Source: Akkermansia muciniphila (lineage in GTDB: Bacteria > Verrucomicrobiota > Verrucomicrobiia > Verrucomicrobiales > DEV007). From it: a stretch of 64,000 nucleotides of DNA. The position numbers and the translations under genes are program-made. The stretch is from positions 1-64,000 of the forward strand of contig CAMCXS010000025.1 of assembly GCA_945883495.1 (NCBI GenBank). Reading direction: 5' to 3'. Numbering within the stretch: the stretch's first letter is position 1; each line of letters opens with the position of its first letter. This document shows, piece after piece, positions 37,562 to 44,765 of this stretch. The notes beneath the pieces were generated by a model. The model searched no databases. It worked only from the letters and a program-made list of their open reading frames with translations, and had not been told where the DNA came from.

Positions 37562-38649
37562 AACCGGTTTTGGTTCTTCTCCTTGCGCTGCCGGGCCTGC
37601 TCCCAGCGCAAGGGGACCGGCCGCTCACCGGCGCGATCCGGTGGGATGCCTGGTATTCGGACGAAGGGCCCGTCAAGGAAGTCGAGCGCTCCCTGGGCCA
37701 ACCGAAATATCATTTCCGGCTCCCGTGGTTCGCCAAGGTCGAGGGTCCAGACAAGGTCCGCATCAATGGCGACACCGAGGAAATCATGCGCCGCGAGATC
37801 GCGTATGCCGCCGAAGCCGGGCTCGATTACTGGGCATTTCTCGACTACGGCCCCGGCGACAACATGACGCGAGCCTTTGATCGGTACCTCGCGGCCCAGG
37901 ACAAGCGGAGCATTCGGTATTGCCTCATTGAAGAAGGCGCGCGACTCGATGGTCGAGGCCCCAAGGATTGGGCTCGGGTCATCGGGCACTTCCAGAGTCC
38001 GGATTACCTCAAGGTTCTGGATGACCGCCCGCTGCTCTACATCTTCTCGCGCCCGAAGAACTACGGGAAAGAGCTCTTCGAGGAACTCACCCGCCAGACG
38101 CTCGCGGCGGGCCTAAAACAGCCGTATCTGGTGCTGCTCGGTTGGAACGCGGCCGAGGATCGCGAGACCTTTGGCTGCGATGCCGTTTCTGAATATGGCA
38201 CCGGCAAAGGCTATACCTCGGATCATTGGAGCTACGAGGAGCTGACCAAGGAGATGAAGCGCAAATTTTGGGAAACCTGGAAGCGCGAACGGGTGCCGTT
38301 CGTGACCTACTTCACCGCCGGCTGGGACACGAGGCCGCGGCACGAGCGCCCGCCCAGCTGGTGCAAATGGATTACGGCCGCGCCCGATCCGACGCCACTT
38401 GAGCAGCAAAAACCGTTGATCGACAACGTCACGGCGAAACCCGAACAACTGGCGCGGCACATGCAAGAGGCGCTCGACTTCACCCGGGCGAACCGCGACC
38501 TCAACCCGGCCCAGCTAATCCTGATTTATGGCTGGAACGAAAATGATGAGGGCGGCTGGCTCATTCCCACGCTGAATCTGGACGGCAGCGCGAATGAGGA
38601 TCGAATCAAGGCGTTGGGCCCAGTGCTGCGACCTGCTGCAACCCGGTGA
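37558..38649 (+). CDS. Secreted GH99/WbsX-like protein
   Basis: 363 aa with a GTG start overlapping the gyrA stop. Signal peptide KPVLVLLLALPGLLPAQG. The body looks like a TIM barrel of the glycoside hydrolase 99/WbsX type: IRWDAWYSD near the N-terminus, IAYAAEAGLDYWAFLDY, PLLYIFSRP, VTYFTAGWDTRPRHERP, and LILIYGWNENDEGGW at the C-terminus, the Asn-Glu motif typical of these proteins. Likely acts on mannan or related glycans in the periplasm. Its stop again overlaps the next GTG (GTGA). Confidence 0.75.
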   Translation: MKPVLVLLLALPGLLPAQGDRPLTGAIRWDAWYSDEGPVKEVERSLGQPKYHFRLPWFAKVEGPDKVRINGDTEEIMRREIAYAAEAGLDYWAFLDYGPGDNMTRAFDRYLAAQDKRSIRYCLIEEGARLDGRGPKDWARVIGHFQSPDYLKVLDDRPLLYIFSRPKNYGKELFEELTRQTLAAGLKQPYLVLLGWNAAEDRETFGCDAVSEYGTGKGYTSDHWSYEELTKEMKRKFWETWKRERVPFVTYFTAGWDTRPRHERPPSWCKWITAAPDPTPLEQQKPLIDNVTAKPEQLARHMQEALDFTRANRDLNPAQLILIYGWNENDEGGWLIPTLNLDGSANEDRIKALGPVLRPAATR

Positions 38650-39371
38650 CGCCCCTTTGCCTCGATACCCACTTCCGCATCGAGGGGCGTTGGAACGTGG
38701 AGGCGGCCTTGGATTCCGGCTTTCCGGTCGAGCAGGTTTTCCTCGTCGGTGGGCAACACGCGGACTTGCGCGAACGGCTGGAGGATCGTTGTCCCGTGAT
38801 GACCGTCTCGCCGGAGGAAGCTGAGGCGCTCGCCGGGTATCCGTTTCATCGCGGCGTTTTCGCTCTGGCTCCCCGGCCGGTTCCCCGGCGCTTGGTGGAG
38901 ATCGAGCCGCGGTTCCCTTTAGTCGTCTGTCCGGCATTGGGAGATGCCTCGAATTTGGGCGCGATCATCCGCAGCGCGGCCGCCCTGGGCGCGGGAATGA
39001 TCGCGGTGGCGCACGGACGCGGAGCGGATCCTTACTCCCCCAAAGCGGTCCGAGCCGCCTCTGGCGCGCTATTCCGGATTCCGGTGGTGGCTTCCCCCGC
39101 ACTTTTGGAAGATGTGGCGGGCTTGGCGGCACGGGGAGCGCGGGTCATCGGCGCAGCGGGAGAAAACGGGGCCATCGACGTCCGGAGCAGCCCTCGGGGG
39201 GAGCGAATGATTTTTGTTTTCGGATCAGAGGCGCGCGGCCTGGATTCCCAATGGCGTTCCCTGTGCCAAGCCTTGGTGGCAATCCCGATGCGGGCGGAGG
39301 TGGAATCTCTGAACGTCGGCGCGGCCGCAGCCATCATTCTCTGGGAAGTTTTGCGCGAATCCCCGGAATGA
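38646..39371 (+). CDS. SpoU/TrmH family rRNA or tRNA 2'-O-methyltransferase
   Basis: 241 aa with a GTG start in a GTGA overlap. SPOUT motif 1 is ASNLGAIIRSAAALGA, motif 2 is FVFGSEARGLDSQW, and motif 3 is VAIPMRAEVESLNVGAAAAIILWE. The N-terminal ~90 residues form the usual substrate-binding domain (DTHFRIEGRWNVEAALDSG, YPFHRGVFAL). It uses S-adenosylmethionine to methylate a ribose in RNA; target not predictable. Last gene of the gyrB-gyrA run. Confidence 0.9.
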   Translation: MTPLCLDTHFRIEGRWNVEAALDSGFPVEQVFLVGGQHADLRERLEDRCPVMTVSPEEAEALAGYPFHRGVFALAPRPVPRRLVEIEPRFPLVVCPALGDASNLGAIIRSAAALGAGMIAVAHGRGADPYSPKAVRAASGALFRIPVVASPALLEDVAGLAARGARVIGAAGENGAIDVRSSPRGERMIFVFGSEARGLDSQWRSLCQALVAIPMRAEVESLNVGAAAAIILWEVLRESPE

Positions 39372-39449
39372 TTTTCACTTTTTTCCCCCCGTTTTACACA
39401 AATCCGGATTCCGGCACCGCTCTATTGATGAAAAGCGGACAAAGTCACG

Positions 39450-39725
39450 ATGCCAGACCAAACTCCAAAATTTTTCAACAAGGGACTCCAGGAGACCGGA
39501 TTCTTGGGGAAAACGGAGGGCATCGGAATGGGTTCGCAAACAGTGGAGTTCTCTTCCCGCAGTCCGGAAAGGGGGACAGAGGTGATCAAACCGATCGCTG
39601 CTTTGGACCTCCCCACGGCGAAACTGGCTCCGGCCCGGAAGCGAGCAGGAATTCCCAACCATTTTCTCGAGACCCACGACGTGACTTCGGTGGAGGTAAC
39701 TCTCCCCTACCATCACCAAGTGTAG
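39450..39725 (+). CDS. Possible small protein, unknown
   Basis: 91 aa, ATG start, ending 38 bp before a strong terminator. The sequence (MPDQTPKFFNKGLQETGFLG, then VIKPIAALDLPTAKLAPARK) has no Cys or Trp, no membrane segment and no family I know. No convincing ribosome-binding site. It may be real because it is followed by the terminator, but that terminator also serves the convergent gene. Confidence 0.3.
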   Translation: MPDQTPKFFNKGLQETGFLGKTEGIGMGSQTVEFSSRSPERGTEVIKPIAALDLPTAKLAPARKRAGIPNHFLETHDVTSVEVTLPYHHQV

Positions 39726-39763
39726 ATCGGGTTCTTCAAGAGTGTTGAATTGTGCGCGTGGCT

Positions 39764-39803
39764 TACGGGCCGTATCCTGGGTGGGATACGGCCCGTACCT
39801 TTT
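39764..39803. terminator. Strong bidirectional terminator
   Basis: A 14-bp perfect stem, TACGGGCCGTATCC (39764-39777) with GGATACGGCCCGTA (39784-39797), loop of 6, followed by CCTTTTCC. It lies 8 bp beyond the stop of the minus-strand MYG1-like gene and also faces the plus-strand region. Confidence 0.85.
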
Positions 39804-39811
39804 CCACCCAT

Positions 39812-40702
39812 TCACTTCGGAGCCGAAGCGAAGCCCCGAGCTTTGATCAAGAGCTCTTTGAGCCGCTCCGGCGACGTCGCCGAAGTTTTCGCCACGAATC
39901 CTTGCTTGTGGGCGAAGTGAACGTCTTCCTCCGCCTCCAGCGGGGCGAAATTTAGAAGTGCGGAATCGCGAAACCTAGACAAACCATAGCCAAGCCCTCT
40001 CCGGTCGGGGTAGACAAGGGCAAGCACTCGCTCCTCAGCGCCTTGTTCGGCAACGAATCGGTCCAAGCCGAACGACGGGTCCGAGGGCATGAATTCGGTG
40101 CGCGCCACAAAGAGCGCCTCGAAAACCTCTCCGCCGGGCGTCTCCAATTTCCAGAATTCCACTGCATCGGCCAGCGCACGCAACCGGTCACGGAGCGAAC
40201 CCAGGTAGGCAACCAGATCTTCGCCGATCCAACGCATCACTTCCCAAAGCGGTTCCCCCGGTTTAAGAACGGTGGCTTGGCTGAAGCGCCGGATGAGCGT
40301 CATGTCGATCGGCGAGTTCAGCTTGGCCAGCAGATCGCGATCCACGCCGAGATGCGCCGCCGTGACCACCGGTCCCCGGGCGTCGAGCCATTCCGCCGTG
40401 GTCAGCCATTCGCAAAACGCGAGCGCATCGTCGTAGAGCCCGTGGTTTTGCAGCACCAGACTCAGGGCACAAATCGGCGGATGATCCTTGTCGAACTGAT
40501 GATGATCAAAGTTTCGGCGCGCTGGGTCGTGCTCCCCGCCGACATCGACGACGCAGACGGCGGGGGCGGCAAGGTCGTGGGGAGACGGCTCGCGACGAAA
40601 GATCTCCACCGGGTGAAAGGCCAGAGACAGGCAACAAGCCAAAAAATCGTCCTTATGAGCCCCACCTGGGTGGGTGACGATTGAGGAGACGGGCTGAGTC
40701 AT
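39812..40702 (-). CDS. MYG1-like (UPF0160) metal-dependent hydrolase
   Basis: 296 aa from the ATG at 40702 (MTQPVSSIVTHPGG); the longer open frame to 40771 enters the promoter region of the divergent sigma factor. THPGGAHKDDFLACCLS, VCVVDVGGEHDPARRNFDHHQ and a late VARTEFMPSD are the conserved MYG1 landmarks; the His/Asp pairs form a DHH-like metal site. Eukaryotic MYG1 is a 3'-5' RNA exonuclease; bacterial roles are unclear. It ends 8 bp before a strong terminator. Confidence 0.8.
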   Translation of the reverse strand: MTQPVSSIVTHPGGAHKDDFLACCLSLAFHPVEIFRREPSPHDLAAPAVCVVDVGGEHDPARRNFDHHQFDKDHPPICALSLVLQNHGLYDDALAFCEWLTTAEWLDARGPVVTAAHLGVDRDLLAKLNSPIDMTLIRRFSQATVLKPGEPLWEVMRWIGEDLVAYLGSLRDRLRALADAVEFWKLETPGGEVFEALFVARTEFMPSDPSFGLDRFVAEQGAEERVLALVYPDRRGLGYGLSRFRDSALLNFAPLEAEEDVHFAHKQGFVAKTSATSPERLKELLIKARGFASAPK

Positions 40703-40760
40703 GATCGGTGCTAGAGAAACGCGGGAGAAAACCAAAGGCAAAAGCTTTGCTGTCGAACTA

Positions 40761-40811
40761 TTGTCCAGCATGTGGAAAAAATGTCTAAAATACTATGGAC
40801 AAAGCTTAGAC
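40761..40811. promoter_or_regulatory. Nested inverted repeats upstream of the sigma factor gene
   Basis: TTGTCCA (40761-40767) is matched by TGGACAA (40796-40802), and GTCTAA (40783-40788) by TTAGAC (40806-40811). The GTCTA core is shared with the direct repeats before the MerR-type gene (42148-42169). These look like regulator-binding sites 20-70 bp before the ECF gene start. Confidence 0.5.
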
Positions 40812-40830
40812 GCGACACTAAACGGTTCCT

Positions 40831-41424
40831 ATGGACTTGGCAGGTGAAACACACAACGTCCCATCGGGAGAGGTCGATGATGCTCCGCTGATGGAAGGAA
40901 TCGCGGCAGGAGACCGGTCGGCATTTGAGCAGCTGCACCGGAAATTCTCAGGATTGGTCTTCGCTACGGCGTACCGGGTGCTCAACGATCCGCACGATGC
41001 GGAAGAGGTCGCCCAGGAAGTATTTTCCGGGGTTTGGAACAAGAGTCGGCTTTACGACGCCCGCCGCGGGAAGCCGCAGGTTTGGCTTTCAACGATGGCA
41101 CGCAACCGGGCGATCGATCGGCTGCGCTCCAAACAGCGTCGGGCGCAGTTGCGGGACGATCTGCAGGTGGAACAGGCACCAGAAACCTTCCGGCCCGATC
41201 AAGGCGTGGTCGAGGAAGTGCGGCGCACGGAGGAGTCGCTCGTTTTGCGCGATGCACTTTTGAGATTGAAGCCGGAGCAACGCGAGGTGATCGAGATGAC
41301 CTACTTCAAGGGGCTGTCCCAAAGCCAAGCCGCCGAGGCGCTCGGGGCACCTTTGGGAACCGTCAAGGCTCGCATCCGCAGAGGCATCACCCGGCTGCGG
41401 ACAATCGTAACGGACCTGGGATGA
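40831..41424 (+). CDS. ECF RNA polymerase sigma factor
   Basis: 197 aa, ATG start. Sigma-70 region 2 is about residues 25-95 (FEQLHRKFSGLVFATAYRVLNDPHDAEEVAQEVFSGVW) and region 4 is about 135-190 (RLKPEQREVIEMTYFKGLSQSQAAEALGAPLGTVKARIRRG). No anti-sigma gene follows; instead its ATGA overlaps the SDR gene. By position ahead of the MerR-type regulator and the carotenoid genes it may activate them, as CarQ and LitS do in other bacteria; that link is inference. Confidence 0.92.
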   Translation: MDLAGETHNVPSGEVDDAPLMEGIAAGDRSAFEQLHRKFSGLVFATAYRVLNDPHDAEEVAQEVFSGVWNKSRLYDARRGKPQVWLSTMARNRAIDRLRSKQRRAQLRDDLQVEQAPETFRPDQGVVEEVRRTEESLVLRDALLRLKPEQREVIEMTYFKGLSQSQAAEALGAPLGTVKARIRRGITRLRTIVTDLG

Positions 41425-42137
41425 GCAGTCCGTACGGATTCGACAAAATCTTGGTCACCGGGGCAGGCAGCGGAATCGGAGCAGCCTGCACTCGAATTCT
41501 CGCCGAAAGGGGCAAATCCTTGGTTCTGACGGGGCTTTCTCCACAAAAGCTCGACGCGATATCAGCTGGGCTGCCCGCCGGTCACGTTTGGACCCGGGCG
41601 GCAGATGTCACCCAAGCGGCGGCCGTGCGCGAGCTCTTTGACGAAGCAGTGGAACGTTTTGGGGGCATCGACGCAGTGATCCACTGTGCCGGGGTCGGCT
41701 TGATTCGCCCGCTCGAAGAAGTAGGCGGGCCTGAATTCCTTCACGTGATGAACGTGAATGCCCGGGGAACTTTTCACGTTTTGAAGGAGGCCTGCCGTGT
41801 CATGGCACCGGCGAAGAAGGGCCGATTTATGACCATCCCAGGCATTCTCGGCATTCGTCCCATGAAAGCAGCAACCGTCTACTGCGCCAGCAAATACGCG
41901 GTAACCGGCTTGATCCAAGCCGCCGCCGAAGAATACCGGCGGCATCATTTGCAGTTCTCTCTCTATCACTTCGGAGGGGTCGATACGCCCTTTTGGGATG
42001 GCATCGACATGCGGGTGGATCGCGCCCAGATGATCCCCGCGGAGGTGGCGGCGCGCCGGATTTGCGACGACTTGGATCTTCCGGGCCATCTCGTGCCCGG
42101 CCAGACGATCCTGCAACCGGCGTCACACCAGCTCTAA
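41421..42137 (+). CDS. Short-chain dehydrogenase/reductase
   Basis: 238 aa from the ATG at 41421 in an ATGA overlap with the sigma factor gene; a longer frame starting inside that gene is a shadow. TGAGSGIGAA is the cofactor loop, HCAGVG the NAG-like motif, and YCASK the catalytic Tyr-x3-Lys. The usual Ser in the motif before Tyr is replaced in FMTIPGILGIRPMKAA, where the expected SS is TIPG, so activity may be altered. Substrate unknown. Confidence 0.85.
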   Translation: MSSPYGFDKILVTGAGSGIGAACTRILAERGKSLVLTGLSPQKLDAISAGLPAGHVWTRAADVTQAAAVRELFDEAVERFGGIDAVIHCAGVGLIRPLEEVGGPEFLHVMNVNARGTFHVLKEACRVMAPAKKGRFMTIPGILGIRPMKAATVYCASKYAVTGLIQAAAEEYRRHHLQFSLYHFGGVDTPFWDGIDMRVDRAQMIPAEVAARRICDDLDLPGHLVPGQTILQPASHQL

Positions 42138-42147
42138 TTTGTTTGCA

Positions 42148-42169
42148 TTTGTCTATTCTTTGTCTAGAA
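42148..42169 (+). promoter_or_regulatory. Two 11-bp direct repeats, candidate CarH/LitR-type operator
   Basis: TTTGTCTA occurs at 42148-42155 and again exactly 11 bp later at 42159-42166, 35 bp before the MerR-type gene. A weaker copy (TTTGTTTG) precedes them by 10 bp. CarH of Thermus is known to bind tandem 11-bp direct repeats, and such genes are often autoregulated, so this fits an operator of the adjacent regulator. Confidence 0.6.
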
Positions 42170-42203
42170 ATAGGCCGACCCAACTTTGTGAAACTTCGAC
42201 AGA

Positions 42204-43187
42204 ATGGTAAGGGATGAACGTTTCCAGATCAGCACGGTGGCCCGGCTCACGGGTTTAAGCGTGCACACCATCCGGGCTTGGGAAAAACGCTACAACGTTG
42301 TTTCTCCAGGCCGGACGGACACCCATCGGCGGCTTTATTCCCGGGAAGACATCCGCAAACTTACTCTGCTTAAGGGCCTCGTCGATGACGGCAACCCGAT
42401 TGGCTTGATCGCTGGACTGTCAGCGGATCAGCTGGCCGGCCGCTCAAATCACGTGGCGCGGCTCAGCAACGGTTCCACCAACGGAAGCGTCTCGAAGGCA
42501 AAGCGGCACTGCTCCGTTCTCGTCGTCGGCGAGGCGCTGCGCGGCATGTTCGCGGCAGAGGCTGGCGATCTGGAAGGGTTGGAGCCCGTCGCCATGTTTG
42601 GTTCCCTGGCATCGGTGCCGCATCCTCCGAGTCCTCGGCCTGTCGAGCTCCTTGTGGTGGAAACACCGACTTTGTTTTCGGAAACCATCGAGTCGGTTTC
42701 CACCCTGCTCAACGATTGCGGGGCCCGGCGAGCGATCCTGATTTACGGCTTCGGGCAGCGAGAGACACTGCGCCAACTTCTGGGAGCGCCCCGCATCACA
42801 GCGATTCGAGGTCCGATCCGCGCGGCCGAGTTACGGCTGGCGGCCTCTCCGGAAGTCGATGCGGCACAATCCGAACCCAGCTGGCCGACCTCCTTCCCCT
42901 TGGACGGCGCCTCGGGTTTGGCTGCGATCCCGCCGCGCCGCTTCAGCCGCGAGCAATTGGCCAAGCTCTCCCGGATCTCCAGCACCGTGCAGTGCGAGTG
43001 TCCGCAACATCTCGGAAAGCTTCTCTCGGACTTGACCGCCTTCGAACAATACAGTTTGGAGTGCGAGAACCGGTCCCCGGAAGATGCCCGCATCCACGCA
43101 TTTCTTCATCTTTCCACGGCCCGGGCGCGGGCCCTGCTTGAGGAGGCGTTGTCCCGGGTCCTCGAAAGTGAAGGCATTAGGATCTGA
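42204..43187 (+). CDS. CarA/CarH-like MerR family regulator lacking a visible cobalamin motif
   Basis: 327 aa, ATG start. Residues 8-78 form a MerR helix-turn-helix (FQISTVARLTGLSVHTIRAWEKRYNVVSPGRTDTHRRLYS), the subfamily of MlrA/CarA/LitR. Residues about 100-215 look like a Rossmann-type sensor domain (CSVLVVGEALRGMF, VELLVVETPTLF, RAILIYGFGQ). The C-terminal ~80 residues are helical. The DxHxxG and W-x9-EH cobalamin signatures of CarH were not found, so light sensing by B12 is unlikely. It directly precedes the carotenoid genes and is the probable local regulator. Confidence 0.82.
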   Translation: MVRDERFQISTVARLTGLSVHTIRAWEKRYNVVSPGRTDTHRRLYSREDIRKLTLLKGLVDDGNPIGLIAGLSADQLAGRSNHVARLSNGSTNGSVSKAKRHCSVLVVGEALRGMFAAEAGDLEGLEPVAMFGSLASVPHPPSPRPVELLVVETPTLFSETIESVSTLLNDCGARRAILIYGFGQRETLRQLLGAPRITAIRGPIRAAELRLAASPEVDAAQSEPSWPTSFPLDGASGLAAIPPRRFSREQLAKLSRISSTVQCECPQHLGKLLSDLTAFEQYSLECENRSPEDARIHAFLHLSTARARALLEEALSRVLESEGIRI

Positions 43188-43223
43188 AGTTCCGTTTCGA
43201 ACGAATCGAATGAGTCGCCAAGT

Positions 43224-44753
43224 ATGAGTTCCGCCAAGTCGAAGTCCGTCATCATCATCGGAGCCGGTCCCGGAGGGTTGGCGTCAGCCATTCTCCTGGC
43301 CAATCGCGGGTTTCGTGTCCGAGTCATCGAACGAATGCCAGTCGTGGGCGGCCGAACCTCCAGCTTGACGGAAGGGCCCTACACTTTCGATCTCGGTCCG
43401 ACGTTTTTTCTGTATCCCCAAGTCCTGCAAAAAATCCTCGCGGAAGTCGGACGGGATCTGCATCAGGAACTCGACCTCAAGCGCCTCGACCCGCAGTACC
43501 GCATCATGTTTGGTGAAGGGGGCTCGATCGACGCCACCCCGGACCCGGCGGGCATGCGGCAGCAAATCGCCAAAATCGCCCCGGAAGACGCGGATGGGTT
43601 CGAACGGTTCATGGCGGAGAATCGCCGCAAGCTGGCAACCTTCGCTCCGGTTTTGGAAAGTCCGTTCTCCGGTTGGGGGGATCTCTTGAATCGCCGCCTC
43701 CTTGATGCCTTGCCCCAGCTCAATCCGCATCAATCCGTCGATTCCTACCTGCGCAAATTCTTCAAGGATCCACGGATCCGGCTGGCCTTCTGTTTTCAAT
43801 CGAAATACCTGGGGATGTCGCCGTTCCGCTGCCCCAGCTTGTTCTCGATTCTGTCGTTCCTGGAATACGAGCACGGCGTGTTCCACCCGATCGGTGGATG
43901 CGCGGCGATCTCCCAGGCGTTGGCGCGGATCGCGCGGGAGATGGGCGTGGAAATCAACCTGGGCGAGCCGGTGAAGTCGATCCGGTTTGAAGGCAAACAG
44001 GCGACCGGCGTGGTGACGTCGGAGGGAAGCTATGCGTGCGACGCCCTGGTCATCAATGCCGACTTCGCCCGGGCCATGACTTCACTGGTTCCGGATCAAC
44101 TGCGTCGCAAGTGGACGGACAAGAAGATCGCCTCGAAGAAATTTTCGTGTTCCACCTTCATGATCTATCTCGGGATCGAGGGAAAATACGACATCCCGCA
44201 CCACACAATCTTTATCTCCGAGAATTACGAAGAGAATCTCGCCGAGATCGACCGCCACCACGTTCTCAGCAAGCATCCTTCCTTTTATGTGCAGAACGCT
44301 TCGGTGACAGATCCAACGTTAGCACCTTCAGACGGCTCCACTCTCTACATTCTGGCGCCGGTGACCCATGATACCGGATCGATCGATTGGAAGACGCAAG
44401 CCAAGCCCTTCCGCGATATGCTGATGAAGCGCCTGGAACTAGCCGGATACCACGGACTGGAGGAACGCATCCGTTTCGAACGGGTGATCACGCCGACGGA
44501 TTGGGATTCTCAATATAATATCTACCGGGGCGCGACGTTCAACCTGGCGCACAGCCTGGATCAAATGCTCCACTTCCGTCCGAGAAACCGGTTTGAAGAT
44601 CTCGAAGGCGTGTATCTGGTGGGCGGAGGAACTCACCCCGGAAGTGGCCTGCCCGTGATCTTCGAGTCCGCCCGGATTACCGCCGACCTGATGAGCTCCG
44701 ATTTCGGAGCCTCGATTCCCGCACGGGCTTCGTTACAAACCGTGGCCGCCTGA
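43224..44753 (+). CDS. Carotenoid desaturase, CrtN/CrtI family
   Basis: 509 aa, ATG start. The FAD-binding N-terminus VIIIGAGPGGLASAILLANRGFRVRVIER and GGRTSSL are followed by the desaturase motif FDLGPTFFLYPQVL. YLGMSPFRCPSLFSILSFLEYEHGVFHPIGG and a C-terminal GGGTHPGSGLPVIFESARI complete the CrtI/CrtN pattern. Order with aldehyde dehydrogenase, second desaturase/oxidase, acyltransferase and glycosyltransferase matches C30 carotenoid clusters, so it likely dehydrogenates diapophytoene or squalene. The exact substrate (C30 or C40) is not decided by sequence. Confidence 0.88.
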   Translation: MSSAKSKSVIIIGAGPGGLASAILLANRGFRVRVIERMPVVGGRTSSLTEGPYTFDLGPTFFLYPQVLQKILAEVGRDLHQELDLKRLDPQYRIMFGEGGSIDATPDPAGMRQQIAKIAPEDADGFERFMAENRRKLATFAPVLESPFSGWGDLLNRRLLDALPQLNPHQSVDSYLRKFFKDPRIRLAFCFQSKYLGMSPFRCPSLFSILSFLEYEHGVFHPIGGCAAISQALARIAREMGVEINLGEPVKSIRFEGKQATGVVTSEGSYACDALVINADFARAMTSLVPDQLRRKWTDKKIASKKFSCSTFMIYLGIEGKYDIPHHTIFISENYEENLAEIDRHHVLSKHPSFYVQNASVTDPTLAPSDGSTLYILAPVTHDTGSIDWKTQAKPFRDMLMKRLELAGYHGLEERIRFERVITPTDWDSQYNIYRGATFNLAHSLDQMLHFRPRNRFEDLEGVYLVGGGTHPGSGLPVIFESARITADLMSSDFGASIPARASLQTVAA

Positions 44754-44765
44754 TTTCTTTTGAAC

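Larger units (their letters stand above)
39372..39811. other. Intergenic stretch with a possible small ORF and a terminator
   Basis: 440 bp between the SpoU gene and a convergent MYG1-like gene. It holds a doubtful 91-codon ORF (39450-39725) and a strong terminator (39764-39803). No RNA gene was recognised. Confidence 0.5.

Noticed and set aside
39375-39815. Minus-strand ORF opposite the possible small gene
   Set aside because: It begins inside the terminator stem-loop and shows no homology or ribosome-binding site.
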